From an uncultured Mediterraneibacter sp. (GTDB lineage: Bacteria; Bacillota; Clostridia; Lachnospirales; Lachnospiraceae), in the NCBI GenBank assembly GCA_944376685.1, contig CALWDN010000008.1:1-40719 (forward strand): a stretch of DNA of 40,719 nucleotides. The letters are read 5' to 3'. This document shows, in pieces, positions 22,511 through 33,837 of this stretch (its first letter is position 1; every line of letters begins with the position of its first letter). The notes beneath the pieces are model-generated. The model saw only the letters and a program-made list of their open reading frames with translations, was not told the origin of the DNA and made no database searches. A program made the translations under genes and the position numbers.

Positions 22511-25500
22511 GTGTTTTTTTCTGAACCGGCGCCAGACCGCAGCAAACGCTCCGGCAAATCCTGCTGTTCCTGCAGCAGCCGCCGCAGCCGCCGCACGCGG
22601 TATTTCAAAAAGATCGCCTGTTCTGGGCGCCTCGCCAACTGATTCGGCTATGTCTGAAGTCCTGATCCTAAGCTGCTGTAATTCATCTTCAAGATCCTCA
22701 TGGCTGCTGATCTCTATGCCATCCTGGTACAGGTATTCAAACACTGCGATCGTCCACCCTTCCAGTTCTGACGCGTCAAATGCAAACCGCACCTCCACAT
22801 CCATCTCTGCTGCCTCAGCCGTGAACTGCACCTCAGATATGACAGACGCGCCTTCCGTGCCGCCGGCGGGTTCGAGCAGTTCTCCTGTGCGCTGGTCCAC
22901 AAGCACGCCGCGAAGCGTATACGAAGCGCCTGGCTGCAGGTTTTCCAGGCTGACCACATCCACTGCCTCCACCGGTCCCGCGTCCGCTTCCCTGCTGCCG
23001 TCCGCCGCGTTTCTCACGGTCGTACTGACGATCCGTGTCGCATCGTTTTCTATGCAGACCTCTTCAAGCACAACCGCTGTATACTGATCTTTATAACAAA
23101 GTTCAACCTCCCGGTCGCCGCCGGCCCGGGCATACCCGGTCGGGCAGGCAGTCTCACGGATCCTGTATTTTCCGGGGAACAGCTCTTTCGTCTGCGCCTC
23201 CCCCCGCTGATCGGACACAACCGTATCCACGAGATCGCCGGCTTCCGCACGCACCGTGCCATCCGGCGTCACGATATCCTCCGCCGCAGTCACGGTAAAT
23301 TCTGCGCCCTGCAGCAGTTTCCCGGTCCCTGTTTCCGTCTTTACGATCCGGATCTTTCCCATCACCGGCCGGTCCGGGAACTCAACCTCCAGCGGCTCAT
23401 CCCAGTCGTGGTTCTCCCCGATCTCAAACCGGACGTCCTCCCTCGCCAGCAGATAGCCTTCCGGCGCCCGGACCTCACGGAAATAATATACGCCGGCCGG
23501 CAGCCGGTCCGGGAGTATGAACATGCCCTGGCCGTCTGTCTCAAAAAACTCATGCGTTACCTTGTCCGGATAATATGTCGTCATGGAAACAGGCTTTTTC
23601 TCTTTATCCAGCAGCCGGAAGCGCACACCGGACGCCGGTATCTTTTTCCCTGTTGTGCTGTCCGTCTTTACCAGCCTGACCGGCGAGACAGCAATATTGT
23701 CTTCCAGAATATAATACAGTTTCTGTCCCTCCCTGGATATCGTAATCTCAAAATCACTGACCTGGACCAGCCCTTCCGGCGTGTTTTTCTCATGCACCCT
23801 GTAACTGTCAAAGGCAAGTCCGCCCCGCCCGTTTCCGAGCTGTTCTGTGGAAGCGTATCCGTTTTCATCTGTCGTGATCTCTACCGTATCCCCTGTCGTC
23901 TTCGATGTCAGTTCAAATATGATCCCTTCAAGAGGCGGCCTCTGGCCGGTTGCATCATCCCTGTCTTCACGGAACTTTACGATCTCAAGATCTCCTCTTA
24001 TCACCTTTTCAGGAACCTCTGCTTTCTGGAAGGTATTCACCGTTTCCGCAGTTCCGTCCGATGTGATCTTCCGCACAAAAACTGAACTGTTTAACAGATA
24101 TCCTTCCGGCGCTTTTGTCTCGCGGACCGTAACTGTCCCGAGCGGAAATACATTCTCACCCGATGAATTTTTATAAAACGGGTCTCCTGACACTTTCATA
24201 CTTTCGTCCAGGCCGGCCCGTCCGTCCCCGTCCGTCTTCAGCACCCAGGATGCCGCCGGGCTGATCCCCTGTTCAGCCGGATCTGCATCATAAAATCCGG
24301 CATAGTAATTCACTGTAAATTCCGCATTTTCAAGCGCGGCCGCCCCCTGCGGCGCCGGCTCCCCTGTCTCCTCATCCAGCTTTTCCAGCACCAGTTCCGC
24401 CGGGGCGCTCTGCGGCTGTTCTTCCACCGTAAGATCTGTTGTCTGCCCGGCCGTTATATCAGCCTTATATACCGTACTGTCCAGGGCATATCCAGCCGAC
24501 GCGTCAATTTCTTTTACATAATATCTGCCGGCCAGAAGTTCTGCCTCTCCGGATATTCCGTCGGCGCCCGAGACAAGGACGGCCGCCCTGTCCGTACAGG
24601 ACGCATCCCTGTACACGCCATACCGTGCCCCCTCCAGGCTGTAGCAGCCATTCCCGTCTGTCATCCCCGGATCTGCGGAGATCTTCTTCAGCACAAGCCG
24701 GCCATTATATTCACGGTGTATTATCACAATGCCTGCAAGCGCCTGATAGCCTTTCTGATATCCTTCCTCCCCGGGCAGCCCTACCGCGGCCTTGTCCTGC
24801 GCCCGGGAGAAAATGCTGCCTTTAACCGTTCCCGAAGCTTTGTCTACCGACAGGACCGTATAGGTATAATTGTACTTCAGACCCACGACCGGCGTATCCG
24901 CGCCGGGCTGGCAGCAGTCGATATATGCTGTCTCCTCGCTTTCAAGGATCCCCGTAAAACTGCCGACGGTCACCCCGTCAACCCTGTAGTCGCTTCCCAC
25001 ATCCACGTCATGGACGGAAAATTCTCCGGAAAACCGGTCGCCCGCCTCCGGGAACCGGGCATCCGCCGACGTCCGCGCAGCGGCGCGTGCAGTGCTCTTC
25101 TTCGCCTCTTTGCCAAATGTGACATCGATATATTTTGTCACGCCGTATGCGGTGATCTCTTTTACATAAGTCTGTGCATCTGCCCTTTCTTCCGGCTCCA
25201 GCTCAAATCCGTTTTCATCCGTAACATTCACCGTGATCCCTTCCTGCCCCGCTGCGTCCGCATCCAGCCGTATATAGGAGCGGTCCGGGATCTCTGCGGA
25301 TATCTCCCTGTCTCCGGAACCGACCGCGCCGCCCGCCGGGTCTGTAAGCTTTACCTCCCCGTCCCCGTGCACGCGTACGATAACTTTTCCGGCTTCTCCA
25401 GGGCTTCCGCCATCCGTCTGTCCTGTTTCCGCATTGCCGGCATAAGCCAGTCCGCTCCCGCATGCGGTAAGGACGGTAAAAACAGCCGCCGCCATGATCG

Positions 25501-25531
25501 CAGACAGCCTGATCCTCTTTCTCTGATACAT
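22496..25531 (-). CDS. SpaA-repeat surface adhesin with VaFE-like domain and cell-wall sorting signal
   Basis: 1011 aa from ATG at 25531 (GTG at 25534 is an alternative). N-terminus: signal peptide (LSAIMAAAVFTVLTACGS). After a unique region (about 35-275) come five prealbumin-like SpaA domains, near 278-370, 380-500, 515-612, 617-720 and 725-828. Each pairs an early Lys (for example LVLEKLD, EIVKFRE, RLVKTDS, RIVKTET) with a late Glu (VRETKAPEG, HEKNTPEG, REVRAPEG), the usual intramolecular isopeptide pattern. Residues about 830-957 look like a VaFE repeat (LQPGASYTLRGVLVD, AVFEYLYQDG, SSHEDLED). The C-terminus has APRTGD, an Ala-rich membrane helix and RRFRKK, a variant sortase signal. No sortase gene is in the window. 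Translation is coupled to the DUF5688 gene (TGATG). Confidence 0.9.
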   Translation of the reverse strand: MYQRKRIRLSAIMAAAVFTVLTACGSGLAYAGNAETGQTDGGSPGEAGKVIVRVHGDGEVKLTDPAGGAVGSGDREISAEIPDRSYIRLDADAAGQEGITVNVTDENGFELEPEERADAQTYVKEITAYGVTKYIDVTFGKEAKKSTARAAARTSADARFPEAGDRFSGEFSVHDVDVGSDYRVDGVTVGSFTGILESEETAYIDCCQPGADTPVVGLKYNYTYTVLSVDKASGTVKGSIFSRAQDKAAVGLPGEEGYQKGYQALAGIVIIHREYNGRLVLKKISADPGMTDGNGCYSLEGARYGVYRDASCTDRAAVLVSGADGISGEAELLAGRYYVKEIDASAGYALDSTVYKADITAGQTTDLTVEEQPQSAPAELVLEKLDEETGEPAPQGAAALENAEFTVNYYAGFYDADPAEQGISPAASWVLKTDGDGRAGLDESMKVSGDPFYKNSSGENVFPLGTVTVRETKAPEGYLLNSSVFVRKITSDGTAETVNTFQKAEVPEKVIRGDLEIVKFREDRDDATGQRPPLEGIIFELTSKTTGDTVEITTDENGYASTEQLGNGRGGLAFDSYRVHEKNTPEGLVQVSDFEITISREGQKLYYILEDNIAVSPVRLVKTDSTTGKKIPASGVRFRLLDKEKKPVSMTTYYPDKVTHEFFETDGQGMFILPDRLPAGVYYFREVRAPEGYLLAREDVRFEIGENHDWDEPLEVEFPDRPVMGKIRIVKTETGTGKLLQGAEFTVTAAEDIVTPDGTVRAEAGDLVDTVVSDQRGEAQTKELFPGKYRIRETACPTGYARAGGDREVELCYKDQYTAVVLEEVCIENDATRIVSTTVRNAADGSREADAGPVEAVDVVSLENLQPGASYTLRGVLVDQRTGELLEPAGGTEGASVISEVQFTAEAAEMDVEVRFAFDASELEGWTIAVFEYLYQDGIEISSHEDLEDELQQLRIRTSDIAESVGEAPRTGDLFEIPRAAAAAAAAGTAGFAGAFAAVWRRFRKKHFTLS

Positions 25532-26496
25532 CACAAAGCCCCCCTTGCCGCCGGACGCTTTGTTCCGATGCAGAGCCGTCCAAGGCTCCGTTCATACAGA
25601 TAGGCATGTCCGCTTAATACTTCCTCGGCATCCACCTGGGTGTCGTTGATGTTCCGGATCATTTCATCCAGCTCCCTGCAGCTTATTGCGTCGCTGCAGG
25701 GCGTGATGATCACCTCGTGGACGCTGCTCGGAAGGACGTAGAAGTCCGTCCGAAGGATATCCCAGACCATATCCAGGATGTGGGGATATACAATGCATGC
25801 CGCGCCGTAACTTCTCAGGCTGTTTGTCAGCACATACATCCCGTCCCTTGCACATGTATCTTCACGGAGAAGATTTTCCGGCGTAACGGCCTCCCCTGCT
25901 TTATCCTGCATCCCCATCCCTTTTTTCAGGATTTCTTTCAGGGCGTGGTCCATCGTAAAAAACTCTGCCGGGAGCAGCCGCTTTACATTTTCCGCCGCAT
26001 CCGCCCAGAGTTCATCCGTGCGGACATTCCACTGTTTTAAGTGGTCGGACGTGACCGCCATGGACGCCGTACCCTCCTCCGTGATCTCCAGAATCACATA
26101 GAATACGACCGACAGATCCAGAAAATCCATATGCGGCACAGTCGCGAGGTACTTCCTGTTCTTGGCCGTATTGACCAGCTTAAATACAACCCTGTCCTTC
26201 ACCCCGTCATAGGTCAGGATCTGCCGGTAATCCCATGAATCCTCTCGTCGGACAGACTGATAGAAGGACTCGATGTCGTCAACAATTTTCCCCATCGGCT
26301 TCCCGTTCCGGTAATCATCATAGTATTCCTCCAGATAGATCGTCGGCGAGATATTGATCCCCGGCGTCTCTACAAGGAGTCCGGTCCGTTCTGTCCCGTT
26401 ATTTTTTATCGTTTTATATAATTTAGCCTCAGCACCTCCTGCAATTTTCTGATTGATCTGTTCCTCAACCGCGTGTGTAAATTCCCTGTAATCCAT
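25531..26496 (-). CDS. DUF5688-family protein of unknown function
   Basis: 321 aa, soluble, no signal peptide or membrane helix. The sequence looks like the DUF5688 family found mainly in Lachnospiraceae: N-terminal MDYREFTHAVEEQINQK, a central GINISPTIYLEEYYDDYRNG, then FKLVNTAKNRKYLATVPHMDFLDLSVVFYV, LTNSLRSYGAACIVYP and a C-terminal VLPSSVHEVIITP segment. No catalytic motif is recognisable. AAAGGAG precedes the ATG and a strong promoter lies about 105 nt upstream. Its stop overlaps the start of the SpaA adhesin, so the pair is one operon; what the pairing means is unknown. Confidence 0.8.
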   Translation of the reverse strand: MDYREFTHAVEEQINQKIAGGAEAKLYKTIKNNGTERTGLLVETPGINISPTIYLEEYYDDYRNGKPMGKIVDDIESFYQSVRREDSWDYRQILTYDGVKDRVVFKLVNTAKNRKYLATVPHMDFLDLSVVFYVILEITEEGTASMAVTSDHLKQWNVRTDELWADAAENVKRLLPAEFFTMDHALKEILKKGMGMQDKAGEAVTPENLLREDTCARDGMYVLTNSLRSYGAACIVYPHILDMVWDILRTDFYVLPSSVHEVIITPCSDAISCRELDEMIRNINDTQVDAEEVLSGHAYLYERSLGRLCIGTKRPAARGAL

Positions 26497-26599
26497 TTTT
26501 CTCCTTTCTTTTTACGCGGTCCATCATAAATTAAACGAGAAATCCGGTACGATATGTACCTGTGAAAAATAATAATTTGAACAATATTATGTATCCATG

Positions 26600-26628
26600 A
26601 TTATAGACAAGGCGAAAAGGAAATGCAA
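26600..26628 (-). promoter_or_regulatory. Promoter of the DUF5688-adhesin operon
   Basis: Minus strand: TTGCAT (26623-26628), 17-nt spacer, perfect TATAAT (26600-26605). Leaves a leader of about 95-100 nt in which no further motif was recognised. Confidence 0.7.
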
Positions 26629-26642
26629 TCCGGAATATTTCA

Positions 26643-26695
26643 CAAAAAGCCGGCTGAAATTTCTCCGTATTTCACAGAAAAAATTTCAGTCCGGC
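26643..26695 (-). terminator. Second terminator downstream of efp
   Basis: Arms GCCGGCTGAAATTT (26649-26662) and AAATTTCAGTCCGGC (26681-26695) pair over 14 bp with one bulge and are followed on the minus strand by TTTTTG. It backs up the first terminator and insulates the DUF5688 promoter. Confidence 0.7.
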
Positions 26696-26743
26696 AAATG
26701 CCCGCTCATGCAAGCATGGCGTCCGCTTGCCGGGTTTATCGCG

Positions 26744-26777
26744 CAAAAAAAGATGTGCCGCCCGAAAGCAGCACATC
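26744..26777 (-). terminator. Rho-independent terminator of efp
   Basis: Arms GATGTGCCGC (26752-26761) and GCAGCACATC (26768-26777) form a 10-bp stem with one wobble, followed by TTTTTTT on the minus strand. 18 nt after the efp stop codon. Confidence 0.85.
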
Positions 26778-26795
26778 CTGGTCTTCAGATATTGA

Positions 26796-27353
26796 TTAAA
26801 CTCTGGACAGATACTCGCCTGTACGTGTATCGATCTTCAGCACGTCGCCGGTCTCGCAGAACAGCGGTACATTGACAACCGCCCCTGTCTCGACTGTAGC
26901 CGGCTTTGTGGCGCCCTGAGCCGTATCGCCCTTGAATCCGGGCTCTGTCTCTGTGATCGCCAGTTCTACAAAGAGCGGCGGCTCTACAGAGAATACATTG
27001 CCATTGTGGGAGCAGACCTTGACCGTCTCGTTCTCCTTCACAAACTTCAGCGCGTCTCCTACTACGTCTGCATCAAGCGCGATCTGGTCGTATGTCTCCA
27101 TATCCATGAAGTTATACAGATCGCCGTCCTGATACAGGTACTGCATATCTTTTCTGTCGATATGCGCGTTCTCAAACTTCTCAGTCGGGCGGAATGTCTT
27201 CTCAACAACACCGCCGCTGATGATATTTTTCAGCTTTGTTCTGACGAACGCCGCTCCTTTTCCCGGTTTTACATGCTGGAATTCCAAAATCTGATAAATA
27301 TTTCCGTCGATCTCAACGGTAATGCCATTCTTAAAATCTCCTGCTGCGACCAT
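26796..27353 (-). CDS. efp: Translation elongation factor P
   Basis: 185 aa with the three beta-barrel (KOW/OB) layout of [38 protein letters not shown], and the C-terminal [16 protein letters not shown]...[13 protein letters not shown]. Lys32 in KPGKG is the tip residue that some bacteria modify. Binds the ribosome between P and E sites and relieves stalling at polyproline. ATG follows AAGGAGGAAG. Last gene of the operon running from the amidase or shikimate kinase gene; two terminators follow. Confidence 0.97.
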   Translation of the reverse strand: MVAAGDFKNGITVEIDGNIYQILEFQHVKPGKGAAFVRTKLKNIISGGVVEKTFRPTEKFENAHIDRKDMQYLYQDGDLYNFMDMETYDQIALDADVVGDALKFVKENETVKVCSHNGNVFSVEPPLFVELAITETEPGFKGDTAQGATKPATVETGAVVNVPLFCETGDVLKIDTRTGEYLSRV

Positions 27354-27409
27354 TTATCTTCCTCCTTCGATTTACAAGCCTTTACGGCACTCCACTCAAT
27401 AATTTTATA

Positions 27410-27919
27410 CTAATTCCCTTTATTTTTCAATCTTTTTTTATAGAAATGCAGAACGATCCTCTCCAGGCGCCTCTTCAGGACGATCTGGATCTCTTCTTTC
27501 GGGTGGATCGGTTTTACAAGGATATTGCGGATCCCTGCCCGCTTTGCCCCCCACACATCCGTAAAAAGCTGATCGCCGACAAATACCGTATTGCTGCGGT
27601 CCGTCCCCATAAGCTCCATCGCACGGATATAATTTTTCGTCGAAGGCTTGTGGGCATTGCAGATATACTTTGTCCCGATCTCCCTGTTGAACATCTCCAC
27701 ACGGGGCTTCTGATTGTTGGAGATCAGGCAGGACTGAAAGCCGATGTCCCCGAGCCGTCTGAACAGCTTTATGGCGCGTCCGTCCGCGGGCGCTCCGTGG
27801 GGCACCAGCGTATTGTCGATGTCAAAAATCACGCCCCGGTATCCTTCTTCATACAGTTTTTCAAAAGGGATGACATAGGTGGACGCCACATATTCATCCG
27901 GAAAAAATCTTTCAAACAT
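27410..27919 (-). CDS. YqeG-family HAD-IIIA phosphatase
   Basis: 169 aa. HAD motifs: I in VIFDIDNTLVPHG, II in SCLISNNQ, III/IV in KPSTKNYIRAMELMG and VFVGDQLFTDVWGAKRAG. The YqeG N-terminus MFERFFPDEYVAS is present. Relatives dephosphorylate phosphatidylglycerophosphate or small phosphates; the true substrate of the bacterial family is not settled. Its start codon shares one base with the stop of the upstream gene (TAATG), so the two are co-translated. efp follows after 56 nt. Confidence 0.9.
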   Translation of the reverse strand: MFERFFPDEYVASTYVIPFEKLYEEGYRGVIFDIDNTLVPHGAPADGRAIKLFRRLGDIGFQSCLISNNQKPRVEMFNREIGTKYICNAHKPSTKNYIRAMELMGTDRSNTVFVGDQLFTDVWGAKRAGIRNILVKPIHPKEEIQIVLKRRLERIVLHFYKKRLKNKGN

Positions 27920-28704
27920 TATTTTCCATCCAACTCCATCAGCTTTGTGATCAGTTCCTCGCAGCTCTGAAGGACCGTCTTGTGATCCGTCCGGATCACC
28001 ACATCGGCCGCGGCTTCATATTTCTCCCTGCGCTTTTCCATCAGATCCGCGATAAACTCTACATTGTTGTTTCCGTTCAGAAGCGGGCGGTCGTTGCTGT
28101 CCTTTACACGCTCGTAGATCGTCTCAGGGCTTGCAGTCAGAAGGACGACCCGTCCGTTCTTCTTCATCTCAGCCACATTCTCTTCCCGCAGCGCCACACC
28201 GCCGCCGCATGAGATCACGCAGCCGTTCTCGGCCCGGAGTTCCCGCAGGAGTTCCGTTTCCAGATTGCGGAAATATTCTTCCCCGTAGGTGGCGAAAATA
28301 TCCGGGATGCTCATCTCCTGCCGCTCGGAGATCTCCTGATCCATCTCCACCAGCCTCATGTCAAACATGGTGCTGAGGAAATCCGAAATCGCGCTTTTCC
28401 CTGCTCCCATGAATCCGATCAGCACGATATTGTACGGAAAGAGCTTTCTCGCCTGGATCCGTTTGCTGTTGCGCAGGATCCTGTGAAATACGTCCTCGAT
28501 CTCATCCTGGTATTTATTGCCCGCCAGCTTCTCTTCAAGCCGTCTCTGCTGCTTCTCCTCCTGCGCGGGCTGCAGGATCGTCATGCCGTACTTTTCCTTA
28601 TACGCCATGATCTTCTCCACTATACTGTTTCGTTCCACCAGCGCGTCAATGATCTTGTCATCGCAGAGCGCCAGCTGCTCGCGGTACATTTCCAGATCGT
28701 TCAT
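27919..28704 (-). CDS. aroK: Bifunctional chorismate mutase / shikimate kinase
   Basis: 261 aa from ATG at 28704, which follows GGAGGAAGAAT. Residues about 1-85 are an AroQ-type chorismate mutase helix bundle (MNDLEMYREQLALCDDKIIDALVERNSIV). Residues about 95-261 are shikimate kinase: Walker A in GFMGAGKSAISDFLS, MRLVEMDQEI, FRNLETELLREL, CGGGVALREENV and the lid NDRPLLNGNN. Both steps belong to aromatic amino-acid synthesis (shikimate to shikimate-3-phosphate; chorismate to prephenate). The fusion order CM-SK is seen in several Clostridia. An internal promoter lies just upstream (28740-28768). Confidence 0.9.
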   Translation of the reverse strand: MNDLEMYREQLALCDDKIIDALVERNSIVEKIMAYKEKYGMTILQPAQEEKQQRRLEEKLAGNKYQDEIEDVFHRILRNSKRIQARKLFPYNIVLIGFMGAGKSAISDFLSTMFDMRLVEMDQEISERQEMSIPDIFATYGEEYFRNLETELLRELRAENGCVISCGGGVALREENVAEMKKNGRVVLLTASPETIYERVKDSNDRPLLNGNNNVEFIADLMEKRREKYEAAADVVIRTDHKTVLQSCEELITKLMELDGK

Positions 28705-28739
28705 ATTCTTCCTCCACATCTGAAGCTATTCGACATCAT

Positions 28740-28768
28740 ATTATATCAATTTTCAGATGTGATAGCAA
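28740..28768 (-). promoter_or_regulatory. Internal promoter for aroK-yqeG-efp
   Basis: Minus strand: TTGCTA (28763-28768), 17-nt spacer, perfect TATAAT (28740-28745). The -35 is in the amidase coding end. The spacer contains TCTGAAAATT, half of a CodY box. Confidence 0.55.
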
Positions 28769-29471
28769 GACTCACATTTTCCCGGAAATCCTCCCACGCA
28801 TCCTCATGCTCCACAAAATATTTCGGACAGTTCTTGCCGGTCACGTCGTAATGGCGGATCACATCGTCCGCCGTCAGGTCAAATTTCACACAGAGCCAGG
28901 CGGTCAGCTGTACGAGAGACTCATAACTTTCCTTTGTAAATCTGCCGCTTTCATCCGGGTGGCAGACCTCGATGGATACGCTGTCATAATTGCGCTCATT
29001 GGACGCGTACGCAACCTCCCACGTGGGAACGCACTGAATGATCTCGCCGTCCAGCCCTACCACAAAATTACTGCTGGCCTGCGTCTCATGTGAATCTTTC
29101 AGGCCGTTAAAATAATCCCGGTTGTCCTGCGCGCTGCTTCCCGGATTCGCCGTATAGTGGATCACGATCCCGGTAATGCCGCTGCTCTGGATCCCCGGCC
29201 GGGAATAGGGATTCACATCCAGGAGCTGCACGTCGATCTCCGGTTCAGATGCATCCACGTCCACACGTCCGTATCCCAGACCCCCGAAAAATCTCCCGGC
29301 GGACAGCAGGCCGCGCGCTCCCAGAGCAGCCGTCAGGAGTACAAGTATCACAAAACCGGTCCACATGAACCTGTTCATCCGTCTTCGACCGGAGCTGTTC
29401 CTGTTTTTCCCTGTATTTTCTCTCCGGCTTCCCGGCTTTTTTCCTTTCGTATATCCTCTGCGTGTATTCAT
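28746..29471 (-). CDS. N-acetylmuramoyl-L-alanine amidase (Amidase_2/PGRP), membrane-anchored
   Basis: 241 aa. A basic N-terminus (about 1-33) is followed by one membrane helix (about 34-56, FMWTGFVILVLLTAALGARG), so the enzyme is tethered outside the cell. The amidase_2 domain (about 95-230) has zinc ligands His in IVIHYTANPG, His in VIRHYDVTGKNCP and the following Cys, plus NFVVGLDGEIIQCVP and SVSIEVCHPDESG. Cuts the bond between N-acetylmuramic acid and L-alanine. Upstream of aroK by 41 nt. No convincing promoter was found in the 29472-29575 stretch, which holds no gene. Confidence 0.9.
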   Translation of the reverse strand: MNTRRGYTKGKKPGSRRENTGKNRNSSGRRRMNRFMWTGFVILVLLTAALGARGLLSAGRFFGGLGYGRVDVDASEPEIDVQLLDVNPYSRPGIQSSGITGIVIHYTANPGSSAQDNRDYFNGLKDSHETQASSNFVVGLDGEIIQCVPTWEVAYASNERNYDSVSIEVCHPDESGRFTKESYESLVQLTAWLCVKFDLTADDVIRHYDVTGKNCPKYFVEHEDAWEDFRENVSLAITSEN

Positions 29472-29575
29472 CCTGTGTCACCCATCCTCTAAAGTAAAAT
29501 GATAACACACATTTCTGTATGGTTCATGAATAAATTCTTATGAATTAATAAAGTACATTATATTCCACACGCAAA

Positions 29576-29620
29576 GACAGCCGGGCCTGAGATCCGTCCG
29601 GATCCCCGCGCCCGGCTGTC
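29576..29620 (-). terminator. Terminator of guaB
   Basis: 11-bp perfect stem GACAGCCGGGC (29576-29586) with GCCCGGCTGTC (29610-29620), 14 nt past the guaB stop. The T-run on the minus strand (TTTGCG) is short, so efficiency is uncertain. Confidence 0.65.
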
Positions 29621-29633
29621 CTGCAGCCATATA

Positions 29634-31214
<1,581 letters not shown>

Positions 31215-31340
31215 TTATTTTAAGGTACACTTATAAGTAGGGCTTATCAGATTATTAATGACGCAGTCAGAATCATCTATCCGGTACGTTATCCAATGAT
31301 AGCAGCTTTACAATAACAGCGGACTTTACTCTGCCAAGGC

Positions 31341-31372
31341 ATAAAATTCCCCCGGGCTGAACGTCCGGGGGA
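31341..31372 (-). terminator. Terminator of groESL
   Basis: Arms TCCCCCGG (31348-31355) and CCGGGGGA (31365-31372), followed on the minus strand by ATTTTATG. 41 nt after the groEL stop. Confidence 0.75.
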
Positions 31373-31412
31373 TCTGCATGCTATCTTTAATTTATATTTG
31401 CAGGGATGTGGA

Positions 31413-33356
<1,944 letters not shown>

Positions 33357-33383
33357 TGCTATTCCTCCTTGAAATTTGACTTG

Positions 33384-33410
33384 TTAGCACTCATTTCTTA
33401 CGAGTGCTAA
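33384..33410. promoter_or_regulatory. CIRCE element (HrcA operator)
   Basis: TTAGCACTC - 9 nt - GAGTGCTAA, an exact match to the CIRCE consensus. Lies between the groESL promoter and groES, so HrcA should repress the operon until heat or folding stress. Confidence 0.97.
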
Positions 33411-33423
33411 ACCTCATGAATAT

Positions 33424-33452
33424 AAAATAGCACTCTGATTTCCATTTGTCAA
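33424..33452 (-). promoter_or_regulatory. Promoter of groESL
   Basis: Minus strand: perfect TTGACA (33447-33452), 17-nt spacer, TATTTT (33424-33429), just upstream of CIRCE. Confidence 0.75.
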
Positions 33453-33472
33453 CACAGTTTACAAGGTTTTTA

Positions 33473-33506
33473 TAAAAAAGAGAAGCGCACGGTTTACGCA
33501 CGCTTC
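33473..33506 (-). terminator. Terminator overlapping the stop codon of the codY-linked small gene
   Basis: Arms CGCACGCTTC (33497-33506) and GAAGCGCACG (33482-33491) pair over 10 bp including two G-T pairs, then TCTTTTTTATA on the minus strand. The stop codon TAA forms the loop. Confidence 0.8.
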
Positions 33507-33820
33507 GTCATCTTTCGTCCCTCATATACGTTATAAAATCCATTCTCGATCTTGAATCTGAGAAGATTTCTGTCTTCCTGCCGGTATCTTTCTTTTACCA
33601 CGCCGGTACAGTACAGAAGTTCTGTCCTTGTGGATATATAACATCTGTATTTTGCATCCAGAGATATATTCTCCAGCTTATCATCTTTTAATTCAAGATA
33701 TATGTAATCTTCTTCGGGATCATACTTTTTCACACTGCACTGCCTGGCAGACTCATCAAATATACCGTCTGCGGAAAGCATTTTCTCCATCCGGAGATCA
33801 ACCGGATTGCCTTCATACAT
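33494..33820 (-). CDS. Small conserved-looking protein of unknown function, downstream of codY
   Basis: 108 aa from ATG at 33820 (GGAGG 8 nt upstream; a TTG at 33826 is too close). No signal peptide or membrane helix. The central part DKLENISLDAKYRCYISTRTELLYCTGVVKERY and the ending NGFYNVYEG are predicted beta-rich and faintly recall the N-terminal domain of YcgR/PilZ-type proteins, but no RxxxR or D/NxSxxG c-di-GMP motif is visible, so I do not assign that function. It follows codY by 17 nt and shares its transcript up to the terminator. Confidence 0.75.
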   Translation of the reverse strand: MYEGNPVDLRMEKMLSADGIFDESARQCSVKKYDPEEDYIYLELKDDKLENISLDAKYRCYISTRTELLYCTGVVKERYRQEDRNLLRFKIENGFYNVYEGRKMTKRA

Positions 33821-33837
33821 ATGCAAACCCTCCCTGG

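Noticed and set aside
33494..33820. PilZ/YcgR-type c-di-GMP receptor
   Set aside because: Only a faint resemblance to the N-terminal beta domain; no c-di-GMP binding motif is present.
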